Part shown: one piece after another, positions 42,752-51,876 of the stretch
Layout of the letters: each line of letters opens with the position of its first letter
Position numbering within the stretch: position 1 is the first letter of the stretch
Source: Methanobacteriota archaeon
GTDB taxonomy: Archaea; Thermoplasmatota; Thermoplasmata; RBG-16-68-12; JAJISG01
Assembly: GCA_030594205.1 (NCBI GenBank)
Contig: JAUVFR010000007.1
Coordinates: 1-56,755 of the forward strand
Direction of reading: 5' to 3'
DNA: 56,755 bases
Made by a program: the position numbers and the translations under genes
The notes under the pieces: model-generated
Seen by the model: the letters and a program-made list of their open reading frames with translations, nothing else
Database searches by the model: none
What the model was told of the DNA's origin: nothing

Positions 42752-43246
42752 ATGAATCGTATCAAGGTAATCAACGAACCTTCGGACTTAGTCCCACTCC
42801 TACGGTGCGTGGACACGGACGTGAAGAAGGAGGTTTTCAAGAACCTGGCCATCGATTGGCTGACGGCCCGCGAGATCGGGGACCGCTACGGGGAGGAAGG
42901 GACCGTCGCCCTTCGCCTCTTCGAGAAAATGCGTCTTGTGGAGACGAAATGGCAGGCCGGCGAAGGTCAGCCCGTCAAAGCCTATCACTCCTTTTACACC
43001 AGCCTCCACATTAGCGCCTCCTCCCCGGTCCACGAGATCAGCGATGTCCTGCAGGTGGCGGTGATGTCCGACCCCGAGTACGCCCGGATGGAGGATGAGA
43101 TCTATCGGGCCGTGGGGGAGGAGGGGAAGTTCGCGGGAGACTTGGCGGAGGAGCTGGCCATGAGCCAGATCATGCTGAAGAGCCTCATCAAGCGCTCCTT
43201 CCGGCTCGACTTCCGAGGGCATCGGATCGAGCGATTCGACGGCTGA
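42752..43246 (+). CDS. ArsR-like winged-helix transcriptional regulator
   Basis: 164 residues. A winged helix is seen in VDTDVKKEVFKNLAIDWLTA, then REIGDRYGEEGTVALRLFEK and LVETKWQAGEGQPVKAYHSFY. The C-terminal half is acidic and helical and may sense a ligand or dimerise (FAGDLAEELAMSQIMLKSLI). Similar archaeal proteins are annotated as ArsR family. trm56 follows 12 nt after the stop, so it is probably on the same transcript. Confidence 0.8.
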   Translation: MNRIKVINEPSDLVPLLRCVDTDVKKEVFKNLAIDWLTAREIGDRYGEEGTVALRLFEKMRLVETKWQAGEGQPVKAYHSFYTSLHISASSPVHEISDVLQVAVMSDPEYARMEDEIYRAVGEEGKFAGDLAEELAMSQIMLKSLIKRSFRLDFRGHRIERFDG

Positions 43247-43258
43247 GCCGACTCATCG

Positions 43259-43786
43259 ATGCCCCGCCTCGTCGTCTTGCGGATGGGGCACCGCCTCGTT
43301 CGGGATCAGCGCATGACCACCCATGTGGCCCTCACCGCACGCGCCTTCGGGGCCGATGAGGTCTGGGTGGATCGGGAAGACCACGACTTGGAGGCGCGCG
43401 TGGCTGACGTGGTGACCCGGTTCGGAGGCCCCTTCGGCGTGCGTACGGGGGTGTCCCCCAAGGGGTCCCTGCGCCGCTGGGAAGGGACCGTCGTCCACCT
43501 CACCATGTACGGGGAGCCCCTCGACGAGACCCTGCCCCGGATCCCTCGGGATCGCGACCTCCTCCTCGTGGTGGGGTCGGAAAAGGTGCCCGGGGACCTG
43601 TTTGAGAAGGCGGGCTTCAACGTCGCCGTGGGGAACCAGCCCCACTCCGAGGTGGCCGCCCTGGCGGTGTTCCTGGACCGATGGTTGCAGGGGGACGGGT
43701 TGAAGAAGCGGTTCGAGGGGCGGCTGCAGGTTCAGCCCTCGGCCCGCGGAAAGGTGGTTACGACTCAGACTTCCGAAGATCCTTGA
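43259..43786 (+). CDS. trm56: tRNA (cytidine(56)-2'-O)-methyltransferase aTrm56
   Basis: 175 residues. It is a SPOUT methyltransferase that puts a 2'-O-methyl on C56 in the T-loop of archaeal tRNAs. VVLRMGHRLVRDQRMTTHVA is the N-terminal signature. THLTMYGE-type and VVGSEKVPGDLFEKA segments form the SAM knot, and NVAVGNQPHSEVAALAVFLD closes it. The 3' end overlaps that of the SerK-like gene by 29 nt. The CAU tRNA of this window has an insertion 2-3 nt from its C56. Confidence 0.94.
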   Translation: MPRLVVLRMGHRLVRDQRMTTHVALTARAFGADEVWVDREDHDLEARVADVVTRFGGPFGVRTGVSPKGSLRRWEGTVVHLTMYGEPLDETLPRIPRDRDLLLVVGSEKVPGDLFEKAGFNVAVGNQPHSEVAALAVFLDRWLQGDGLKKRFEGRLQVQPSARGKVVTTQTSEDP

Positions 43787-44162
43787 GCTTGACGCGGGCA
43801 TCCCCGGGGGGAAGTTCGACGCGGTGACGGGTCGTCTTCGGTGGAAAGCGAGTCCCCGCTAAGGCGGCCTCCACCACCTCCCGTTTGCTGACGCGATCGA
43901 CGAAGGCGTCCGGCCACGTCTCGACACGGACGGCGTCGTCGGCGTAGTCGACCAAGTACACGGGAACCCAGCGGATGCCCAGTTCCAGGAGGGCCCCGTA
44001 CCGGTGATGGCCGTCCAAGATGACGTAGTGCTCCCGCTCCACCAAGATGGGCTCCCGCACGAAGCCGTCCGCCTCGATGGCCTTCCGCGTCTCTTCCAGG
44101 AGCTCCGGCAGAAACTCCTCGTGGGGCTTTAGAAGGCGGGCCTTAAGGAGGGTGAAGGTCAC
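43758..44162 (-). CDS. ParB/SerK-like domain protein (possible ADP-dependent serine kinase family)
   Basis: About 134 residues from the GTG at 44162. LKPHEEFLPELLEETRKAI, ILVEREHYVILDGHHRYGAL and the end FPPKTTRHRVELP match the ParB-like SerK family of Thermococcus, where the DGHHR motif and the C-terminal PKTTRH are conserved. SerK phosphorylates L-serine with ADP. This protein is little more than half that length and lacks the middle region, so the activity is uncertain. A CCTTTTTACT box (44208-44218) lies upstream. Confidence 0.8.
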   Translation of the reverse strand: MTFTLLKARLLKPHEEFLPELLEETRKAIEADGFVREPILVEREHYVILDGHHRYGALLELGIRWVPVYLVDYADDAVRVETWPDAFVDRVSKREVVEAALAGTRFPPKTTRHRVELPPGDARVKLKDLRKSES

Positions 44163-44207
44163 GTCCAGGCTTCCACATCCCAGGCCAGGGGGAGGGGAAC
44201 TGGCTCC

Positions 44208-44218
44208 CAGTAAAAAGG
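44208..44218 (-). promoter_or_regulatory. TATA-like box for the SerK-like gene
   Basis: The minus strand reads CCTTTTTACTG, predicting a leader of about 25 nt before the GTG at 44162. Confidence 0.45.
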
Positions 44219-44250
44219 GGTGCGGTGCGGGGTCCCCACGCCTCGGGAAG

Positions 44251-44263
44251 GGCATATAAGCGG
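44251..44263 (+). promoter_or_regulatory. TATA box for the cobalamin adenosyltransferase
   Basis: GGCATATAAGCGG lies about 26 nt before the ATG at 44282, so the mRNA is probably leaderless. Confidence 0.65.
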
Positions 44264-44281
44264 CGTGTGGTACGGGTCGCG

Positions 44282-44821
44282 ATGCCGTTCTTCACGGGTC
44301 GAGGCGATGCAGGCGAGACCGACCTGCTGGGGACCCGAGTCTCGAAGGACCATCGCCGCATCGAAGCCCTGGGCGCCCTCGACGAGCTCAATTCGGCCTT
44401 GGGAGTCGCCCTGGTCACGCTGAATGAAGGGCCCGACGCGCGGCTGTTGGGAGAGGTTCAGAACGACCTGTTCACGGTGGGGGCGGAACTGGCGTTGGCC
44501 CCTGAGCAATCGCGTGGGCTCGCCCCACCCCTCGGACCCCGGCGTGTCCAGGGGCTCGAGGAAGCGATCGCGCGGTTGGAGACCGGATTGGATCCGCAGA
44601 AGGCCTTCGTCTTACCGGGGGGGTCTCTGGCGGCCGCCCAGCTCCATTACGCCCGCGCCGTGGCTCGACGGGCGGAACGGAGAGTGGTGAGCCTTGCTTT
44701 GGAAGAGGACGTGAATCCAGAGATCCTGCGGTACCTGAACCGACTCTCCACCCTGCTGCATGCATTGGCGCTTCGGACGAACCTGGAAGCCCGCGTGAAG
44801 GAGCGGCACCCGAGCTACTGA
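44282..44821 (+). CDS. ATP:cob(I)alamin adenosyltransferase, PduO type
   Basis: 179 residues. It makes adenosylcobalamin from cob(I)alamin and ATP, the cofactor of methylmalonyl-CoA mutase at 32213. FFTGRGDAGETDLLG is the ATP loop, RIEALGALDELNSALG follows, and the C-terminal half has FVLPGGSLAAAQLHYARAV and ERRVVSL, the signature helix. The ATG at 44282 fits both the TATA box and the family start. It overlaps the PRC-barrel gene by 7 nt in convergent orientation. Confidence 0.94.
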   Translation: MPFFTGRGDAGETDLLGTRVSKDHRRIEALGALDELNSALGVALVTLNEGPDARLLGEVQNDLFTVGAELALAPEQSRGLAPPLGPRRVQGLEEAIARLETGLDPQKAFVLPGGSLAAAQLHYARAVARRAERRVVSLALEEDVNPEILRYLNRLSTLLHALALRTNLEARVKERHPSY

Positions 44822-45102
44822 GAGACGAGCGGGGCCTCCCGACCGGAGACCTTTTGGAGCTTGACCTTCTTCGGGAAGTACCGAAGGACGATGATGTCTC
44901 CCACGGTCTGGGTCCATCGGTACGGGACGCTGACGGCCTTTCCTCCGTCGACCAGAGTGGGGTTCGTCTCGCCAATGAAGAGGCCGTCCACCCTCCCCCG
45001 CTCGATGTCCACAATGAGGTTACTCACGGTGCCGAGGAGGACCCCGTTCTGGGTGTACACTTTCAAGCCGATAAACTCGGAGACTTCGCGCATCATACCC
45101 AT
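44815..45102 (-). CDS. PRC-barrel domain protein
   Basis: 95 residues, one PRC-barrel. SEFIGLKVYTQNGVLLGTVS and RGRVDGLFIGE are the typical strands, then VSVPYRWTQTVGDIIVLRYF. PRC-barrels occur in RNA metabolism (RimM) and in photosystem proteins; stand-alone archaeal copies are common and their role is unknown. The TATA box at 45135-45146 lies about 37 nt upstream. Confidence 0.9.
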   Translation of the reverse strand: MGMMREVSEFIGLKVYTQNGVLLGTVSNLIVDIERGRVDGLFIGETNPTLVDGGKAVSVPYRWTQTVGDIIVLRYFPKKVKLQKVSGREAPLVSQ

Positions 45103-45134
45103 CCCTTCCGAGGAGGGTGGGCATGGATAGGCCC

Positions 45135-45146
45135 CTTATATAAGGT
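45135..45146 (-). promoter_or_regulatory. Palindromic TATA box for the PRC-barrel gene
   Basis: CCTTATATAAGG is self-complementary. It serves the minus-strand gene; on the plus strand only the 3' end of a convergent gene follows. Confidence 0.6.
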
Positions 45147-45176
45147 TTCTCGGCGAGGCTGGAAGCGCCGGAGGCC

Positions 45177-46025
45177 CTACCATTCGGGCGGCCCTTGGGG
45201 AATCAGCGCCCGTATGTAGTCCAAGTCCTGGTCGTCTCCGGGGCCCTCCAGCCACCACGTGGTCCCAGCCTCGGCAAAGGCCCCCAGCATCCTCGATGCC
45301 TGATCGGGATCCTCGCGAGGGATCTCGCCACCTACCACCACGTCGAAGGGCCCCGAAGTCTTACGATGGGGCTCCACGTACGCCATCATCTCCCCCAGGT
45401 CCCGTGGCGTTGGCGAGCCGAACATCACCTCCTTCGTCCGGATCAGAGGGAAGATGCCGTCCCAGCGCGCCGCGCGGCGGAAAGGCCGCTTGTGGGGCCA
45501 TACGCCTCCCACCCAGATGGGAATGCGCGGGCTCTGAAGCGGGGGCGGCTCAAAGACGACCTCCTCGACCTGGAAATGTCGGCCCTGAAACTGGAACGGT
45601 TCGCCGGTCCAGAGTCCCGTGAGAACATCCAGCGCCTCGTCGAGTTTCTCGCCGCGCACGATCGGATCCGGGTCTTCCCCGAAGCGGCCGAACTCCACCT
45701 CGGACGGCGCTCCCAGGCCGACGCCCAGAGTGAAGCGGCCGCCGGAGAGATGGTCGAGGGATACCGTCTCCCGCGCGAGCTTCCAAGGTCGACGGCGAGC
45801 GAGGGGGGTCACCAACGTACCGATCCGGATGCGGGAGGTGTTCTCAGCGATAGCGGCCAGCGCAATCCACGGATCAACGATGGGGCGGGCACGCCCGTCG
45901 AAGAGCATGTGGTCCCAAAGGAAGAAACCGTCCCACCCGGCGTCCTCCGCCATCCGAGCGAGGTCGGCGAGGACCCGCGGGTCGAAGAACTGCCCGAAGT
46001 TGGGGAGGGTGAGACCATACTTCAT
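45177..46025 (-). CDS. LLM-class (luciferase-like) flavin/F420-dependent oxidoreductase
   Basis: 282 residues, a TIM barrel of the bacterial luciferase family. MKYGLTLPNFGQFFDPRVL opens it; GWDGFFLWDHMLF, IRIGTLVTPLARRRPWKLAR and GGRFTLGVGLG are family motifs. It would use FMN or coenzyme F420; the substrate is unknown. It lies 47 nt after pyrI on the same strand. The ATG at 46025 matches the family start. Confidence 0.9.
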   Translation of the reverse strand: MKYGLTLPNFGQFFDPRVLADLARMAEDAGWDGFFLWDHMLFDGRARPIVDPWIALAAIAENTSRIRIGTLVTPLARRRPWKLARETVSLDHLSGGRFTLGVGLGAPSEVEFGRFGEDPDPIVRGEKLDEALDVLTGLWTGEPFQFQGRHFQVEEVVFEPPPLQSPRIPIWVGGVWPHKRPFRRAARWDGIFPLIRTKEVMFGSPTPRDLGEMMAYVEPHRKTSGPFDVVVGGEIPREDPDQASRMLGAFAEAGTTWWLEGPGDDQDLDYIRALIPQGPPEW

Positions 46026-46072
46026 GCGGGCGTTCCCCGAAGTCTGCAGGCGCCGACGGGGCCCGACCCCCC

Positions 46073-47577
<1,505 letters not shown>

Positions 47578-47928
47578 TTATTCGGATTTCTCGGACTCGA
47601 CGGCCCTCCAGTCGCCGCCGAAGTCCTGTGTGATGCCGGATGCGAGGTGGAATCGGACCCGGAGCTTACCGTTCTCGAAGAAGATGTAGGCGTTCTTGAG
47701 CTGGGACATGTAGAGGCTGATCCGCTTGCCCTTCTTGGTGAGGGCGCGCTCCACGCAGCTGAGGAGTTCCGCCCTCTCCAGAGCGTGGATTCGACGGTAG
47801 CAAGCCGCGATGGGGATGCCGTACTCCCGGCTCAGCTCGATAGCGCTTCGCGGTTTCTTGTAGGTGGCGACCAAGATCTTGGCCGAGTACTCATCTGTAA
47901 TGAGACGCGAAGCCTCCAAAGGGTCCAT
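47578..47928 (-). CDS. Winged-helix regulator (ArsR/MarR-like), paralogue 1
   Basis: 116 residues. A winged helix lies in about 12-75: ITDEYSAKILVATYKKPRS, LSREYGIPIAACYRRIHALE and LTKKGKRISLYMS. A beta-rich C-terminal part (AYIFFENGKLRVRFHL) resembles that of the next gene upstream at 48038. The two share IPIAxCYRxxxxLxxxxLL. A TATA box GCTTAAATAGG (47972-47982) lies about 48 nt upstream. Confidence 0.8.
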   Translation of the reverse strand: MDPLEASRLITDEYSAKILVATYKKPRSAIELSREYGIPIAACYRRIHALERAELLSCVERALTKKGKRISLYMSQLKNAYIFFENGKLRVRFHLASGITQDFGGDWRAVESEKSE

Positions 47929-47970
47929 TCCCGCTATGTCCTCCGTCCCTTCATATCCCTTGGTGTTCCT

Positions 47971-47983
47971 ATTTAAGCGGTCG
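47971..47983 (-). promoter_or_regulatory. TATA box for the regulator gene at 47578
   Basis: The minus strand reads CGCTTAAATAGGA, predicting a leader of about 20 nt before the ATG at 47928. Confidence 0.55.
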
Positions 47984-48037
47984 TCACAGATTATATGGTC
48001 TGATTATTGAGACCGACACCCAGGGTTGATATCACCT

Positions 48038-48337
48038 CTAGGAGGGCTCGGAGATCGACGGGCGCCGAATCCGTCCACGCACGCGCGAGCCATCAACGAA
48101 GATCTCGACGCCCGGGAGGCGCCCGCCGAAGAGGAGCTTTCCCTTCCCGTTCGCGGAGAGGTAGACGCCCTCGACCTCGACGAGGCCAAGGAGGTGGAGC
48201 TTGCAGAGGAGGCGGTAGCACCGCGCGATGGGAATCCCAGCGAGCTCACTGAGCTGCCGCCCCGTGCGAGCCTGGCCAAAGCTGGCCAGGAGGAGACGAC
48301 GCGTCTCATGCTGGGCCAGGATTCGGGGATACTTCAT
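48038..48337 (-). CDS. Winged-helix regulator, paralogue 2
   Basis: 99 residues. The HTH reads ETRRLLLASFGQARTGRQLS then LAGIPIARCYRLLCKLHLLG. It aligns with the gene at 47578 in order and spacing (IPIARCYR against IPIAACYR). The C-terminal part is short and basic (GSRVRGRIRRPS). The two genes lie in tandem, about 110 bp apart, on the same strand. The ligand and target are unknown. Confidence 0.75.
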   Translation of the reverse strand: MKYPRILAQHETRRLLLASFGQARTGRQLSELAGIPIARCYRLLCKLHLLGLVEVEGVYLSANGKGKLLFGGRLPGVEIFVDGSRVRGRIRRPSISEPS

Positions 48338-48424
48338 CGCGGATGCCTCTCAGCCTCGTAGACTCGTTCCCGGTTCTGCCCTCTTTAACATGTCGGTCCG
48401 TTCATCGGGCTTGAAAATCACCGC

Positions 48425-48934
48425 TCAGAATCGGAACTGAGAACCGGGGGCTTCCGAGACGTTCGTGGGATCCTCGGGCAGGAGGACGCCCCACTTGCCC
48501 GTCGTGACCTCCAGCCCCTGCCGTCCCTGGCGGATGCAACCGTCCACGAGCTTGATTCGGCCTCCCTCTCGGACGGTTCCGGAGGTGACGAGATCCACCT
48601 CCTCGTCACTCAGTACCAAGCGGACAGTCCCCGACGCATCGGAGACGGTCAGATGAACCACTCGGCCCTGGCCTCCGTCCCGGCGAGAGTAATTCCGGAC
48701 GGGTCCGATGCCGTCCACCTTCACCTCGAGGAGTACATCTCCGCCCTCGTAGAGGTCGGCCACCTTCCCAAACGCCACCTCGTTCCGACCGAGGGCGTCG
48801 ACAACAAGCAGGCCGGCGGCCTCCTCGGTCAAGAGGCCCCCCCATGCCTCGATCTCTGCCTGGACCCTCGCCTCGAATTCCTCGCGGGACAGGAGATCTT
48901 TGACCTTCGCATACGGGTCTTTCGGCTCGGCCAT
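48425..48934 (-). CDS. OB-fold ssDNA-binding (RPA-like) protein
   Basis: 169 residues. The first 70 form helices (DLLSREEFEARVQAEIEAWG), and residues about 70-150 an OB fold: GIGPVRNYSRRDGGQGRVVH, then TVSDASGTVRLVLSDEEVDL and GGRIKLVDGCIRQGRQGLEV. It belongs with archaeal RPA-type proteins that have an N-terminal helical extension and one OB fold. The ATG at 48934 precedes AEPKDPYAKV. It starts 6 nt after the DUF1579 remnant on the same strand. Confidence 0.85.
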   Translation of the reverse strand: MAEPKDPYAKVKDLLSREEFEARVQAEIEAWGGLLTEEAAGLLVVDALGRNEVAFGKVADLYEGGDVLLEVKVDGIGPVRNYSRRDGGQGRVVHLTVSDASGTVRLVLSDEEVDLVTSGTVREGGRIKLVDGCIRQGRQGLEVTTGKWGVLLPEDPTNVSEAPGSQFRF

Positions 48935-48940
48935 ACGGGA

Positions 48941-49195
48941 TCACGACTCGCGAGTGTAGGAGGTCTCTTGGACGGTGTACTGCGCGCCGTCCGGCGCGGT
49001 TCCGAACACTTCGAGGACGAAGTGGTCCTCGTCGACCTGCCGAGTTACGGCCTCGAGGGTCACCTCCCCCTTCTCCCTGTCCGTGCAGCCCCCCGACCAG
49101 CGAATCGTTCGACCTCCGTCCTCTCCGACCCCTGTGAGCAGCAACATGGAGGTCTTGTAGTTGAAGGCCCAGAGGGACTCATACCGGTCCGTTGC
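48941..49195 (-). pseudogene. Remnant of a DUF1579-type protein (C-terminal part only)
   Basis: In frame from 49195 to 48941 the strand codes for DRYESLWAFNYKTSMLLLTG then GCTDREKGEVTLEAVTRQVD and EVFGTAPDGAQYTVQETSYT. This order (YESxW, TG, D-x6-TxE, DxxxxE, DG, ExxYTR) follows the C-terminal half of DUF1579. The N-terminal half is missing, and the frame meets the fttA stop codon directly upstream. An ATG at 49147 could make a 68-residue peptide. It is either decayed or a short unannotated form. Confidence 0.55.
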
Positions 49196-51106
49196 CTACT
49201 TGAGCCGCGTAGTCTCCAAGTTGAAGGGAGCCCGAGTCTCCATGCCGAACTTCTTGTAGAGAGTCGACGCGAGGTCGAGGCATTTGTGCTCTTCCCCGTG
49301 CCCGACGAGGACCCGCTCAGGCCGCGGTTCCATACTCCCCACGTAGTTGAGCAGCTGCAGGCGATCGGAGTGCCCGGAGAAGCCGTCGATAGTTTCCACG
49401 TCCAGCTTCACCTTCAGGTTCAGGGGCTTCCCCCGATCGTTGATCGTGACCTCGCGTCGCTCCCGTTGGATGCGCCGGGCGAGGGTACCCTGCGCGTTGA
49501 AACCCACGAAGATAAGGGCATGCTTGGGGTTGTCCGCCCAGGCCTTGAAGTACCCCAAGATGGGTCCGCCGTTCATCATGCCGCTCGTCGCCAGAACGAT
49601 GCAGGGGTCGGGGTCGTCGATGATGTCATGCCGCTTGTCGACGCTGTCGACCCGATCGAAGACCGAGGAGGTAAACGGGTTCTCCCCCGTCTGGAAGATC
49701 CGCGTGCGGAGCTGGTTGTTCAGGTACTCCGGATAGGCCGTATGGATGGCCGTGGCCTCCCAGATCATGCCGTCCAGGTAGATGGGGGCCTCGGGGATCT
49801 GCTTCTTCCGCATCATCTCCTCCAGAACCAGCATGACCTCCTGGCTGCGGCCCACGGCGAAGACGGGGACCAGGACCTTCCCCCCGCGGCCCAGGACTCG
49901 CGACACGATCTCCCGTAGCCTCCGAGCGGCGTCATGCCGGCTGGGCTGGGTGTCGTGATAGCCGCCGTACGTCGATTCCATGATGAGCGTCTCGAGGCGC
50001 GGGAACTTGTTCACCGCCGCGTTGAACAGCCACGTCCGCTCGAACTTGATGTCCCCCGTGACGGCGACGTTGTAGAGGCCGTCGCCAATGTGGAAGTGGG
50101 TCGTCGCGCTGCCTAGGATGTGGCCCGCATTCTGCAGGGTCAGCCGGATGTCGGGGGCGATGTCCGTTGTCTCCCCGTACTTCAACGGAATCGTCCGCTT
50201 GACCGCCTCGCGAATCTGAGGAGACTCGTAGGGGGGCTTCTTGCCCTCCCCGAAGGCCACCTTGATGTAGTCAATCTGGAGAAGAGAGGACAGGTCCCGC
50301 GTGGGCGCCGTCGTGTAAATCGGCCCTTCGTAGCCGTACTTGTACAGGACAGGGGCCAGGCCAGCGTGGTCCAGGTGCGCGTGAGTGAGGACGACGGCGT
50401 CCAGGGCCTCCAGAGGCATTACCTCAGGAGCGGCGAGATAAGGGCCCCCGTTGTTCTCCGACCCCACGTCCACGCCGACGTCCACGAGAACCTTGCTCTC
50501 GCGGGTCATGATAAGCAGGGCGGACCGACCCACCTGTCGGAAGCCCCCAAGACTCGTGACCCGAACGTACTGTTCCCCCGCGGCCGTCTCCCGGGAGATG
50601 CGTCGCCCCACGCGGCGCAGGAAGTTCAGACGCTCGTCGTGGACGGAACGGAGATACTGACGAATCTCGCCCACCGTCTTCGACGGAATCGGCGGCGCAC
50701 GCACCACCTTAGGCACCCAACCGATGCGCCTCTTGACCTCGTTCAGAACCGCCCCCTGCCGGCCGATGACCAGGCCGGGGGAGAGGGCCTCGATGGTCAC
50801 CTCCCCTGTGTCCTCCTCGAAGTGGATGTTCTGGATTTCCGCCTCCTCGGGGATGAACTGCCGGATGGCCGCCTCCGCGTCCTTGACGGGGGAGAGAAGG
50901 GACGGATCGGGACGGATGGCCACGCGTCGGCGCAGCCCCTGGGCTAGCTGACGAACAAGGTCCCGATTGTCCGCGAAGACGTCCATGCTTCGCGTGTAGA
51001 TGACGACCACAGGACCCTCAAGGTCCACTTTCGTCAGCTCGACGCCTTCGGGAACGATTTTTCTTACGATGTTCTCGGCTTCGCCGAGGGTTGCGTCCAG
51101 CGACAT
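49196..51106 (-). CDS. FttA/aCPSF1, archaeal termination ribonuclease (beta-CASP)
   Basis: 636 residues. It ends archaeal transcription by cutting nascent RNA. Residues 1-145 hold two KH domains (second with LVIGRQGAVLNEVKRRIGW). The metallo-beta-lactamase core has HAHLDH at 242-247, with GHILGS after it. The beta-CASP part has VPVFAVGRSQEVMLVLEEMM, and FSGHSDR and HGEEHKC complete the metal sites. The ending RAPFNLETTRLK is usual. It is followed closely by the DUF1579 remnant and preceded at 31 nt by psmB. Confidence 0.96.
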   Translation of the reverse strand: MSLDATLGEAENIVRKIVPEGVELTKVDLEGPVVVIYTRSMDVFADNRDLVRQLAQGLRRRVAIRPDPSLLSPVKDAEAAIRQFIPEEAEIQNIHFEEDTGEVTIEALSPGLVIGRQGAVLNEVKRRIGWVPKVVRAPPIPSKTVGEIRQYLRSVHDERLNFLRRVGRRISRETAAGEQYVRVTSLGGFRQVGRSALLIMTRESKVLVDVGVDVGSENNGGPYLAAPEVMPLEALDAVVLTHAHLDHAGLAPVLYKYGYEGPIYTTAPTRDLSSLLQIDYIKVAFGEGKKPPYESPQIREAVKRTIPLKYGETTDIAPDIRLTLQNAGHILGSATTHFHIGDGLYNVAVTGDIKFERTWLFNAAVNKFPRLETLIMESTYGGYHDTQPSRHDAARRLREIVSRVLGRGGKVLVPVFAVGRSQEVMLVLEEMMRKKQIPEAPIYLDGMIWEATAIHTAYPEYLNNQLRTRIFQTGENPFTSSVFDRVDSVDKRHDIIDDPDPCIVLATSGMMNGGPILGYFKAWADNPKHALIFVGFNAQGTLARRIQRERREVTINDRGKPLNLKVKLDVETIDGFSGHSDRLQLLNYVGSMEPRPERVLVGHGEEHKCLDLASTLYKKFGMETRAPFNLETTRLK

Positions 51107-51137
51107 GGGCTTATGCCCCCCGCTGTGTGAAGGGGGT

Positions 51138-51779
51138 TCACGTGAGGTTCATCTTTTTCGCGCGCTTCGCGATCTCCTCATCAGAGATCTCTTCGAAGCC
51201 GTCGGGAGTGATGCGGACGACGTTGATGCCATCACCCGAAGCGGCGTCGCGCTTCATCGCGGCCGTGATGGCCCGGATAGCGAGATCCGTGCCCTCGTCG
51301 GCGGTGATGCCTTCTTGGTACTGGTCCTCCAACACCCCGTAGACGTATGGCGAGCCGGACCCGGTGGTGACGTAGTTGTCGGGGAGCGAACCTCCCGCCA
51401 GGTCCAGGGAGTAGACGTGGTTTCCCTTGTTGTCCACGCCTCCGATGATGAGTTGAACAAGGTAGGGGGCGAACCGCCGGGCGGCGAGGATGTTCGCCGT
51501 CAGGGTCGCCGCCGCCTCCACGGGCATTTGCATCCCCCGCTTGAGGCGGTAGAGCTGCACCTCGGCCGTGATGTACCGGGTCAGGGACTGCAGGTCCCCC
51601 ACCAACCCGGCCGTGGTGATCGCCAGGTTGTCATCGAGCTTGAAGACCTTGCGGGTCGTCTTGTGGGCAATCAGTGTGCCCGCCGTCGCCCGCTTCTCTG
51701 CGGCCATGACCACACCGTCCTTGCACACGAGTCCGAGGGTGGTCGTCCCGGACTGTAGTTCCGTATTAGCTACCGGCAT
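51138..51779 (-). CDS. psmB: Proteasome beta subunit
   Basis: 213 residues. It is the catalytic ring subunit of the 20S proteasome. The propeptide is 11 residues (MPVANTELQSG), cut before Thr12, the nucleophile in TTTLGLVCKDGVVMAAEKRAT; the Lys is in EKRAT. GSGSPYVYGVLE and DGINVVRITPDG are later motifs. The ATG at 51779 has GGTGAGGG upstream and a TATA box at 51830-51843. fttA follows at 31 nt on the same strand. Confidence 0.95.
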   Translation of the reverse strand: MPVANTELQSGTTTLGLVCKDGVVMAAEKRATAGTLIAHKTTRKVFKLDDNLAITTAGLVGDLQSLTRYITAEVQLYRLKRGMQMPVEAAATLTANILAARRFAPYLVQLIIGGVDNKGNHVYSLDLAGGSLPDNYVTTGSGSPYVYGVLEDQYQEGITADEGTDLAIRAITAAMKRDAASGDGINVVRITPDGFEEISDEEIAKRAKKMNLT

Positions 51780-51828
51780 AGTACCCTCACCCTGAAGGGG
51801 CCAAAAACTGCGATTAAACCTAGGATTG

Positions 51829-51844
51829 GCGCGTATATAAGCGT
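51829..51844 (-). promoter_or_regulatory. TATA box for psmB-fttA
   Basis: The minus strand reads AACGCTTATATACGCG, predicting a leader of about 30 nt. Confidence 0.65.
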
Positions 51845-51876
51845 TGTGGGGTCGGTTCTGAGCCGGAGAACGAGGA

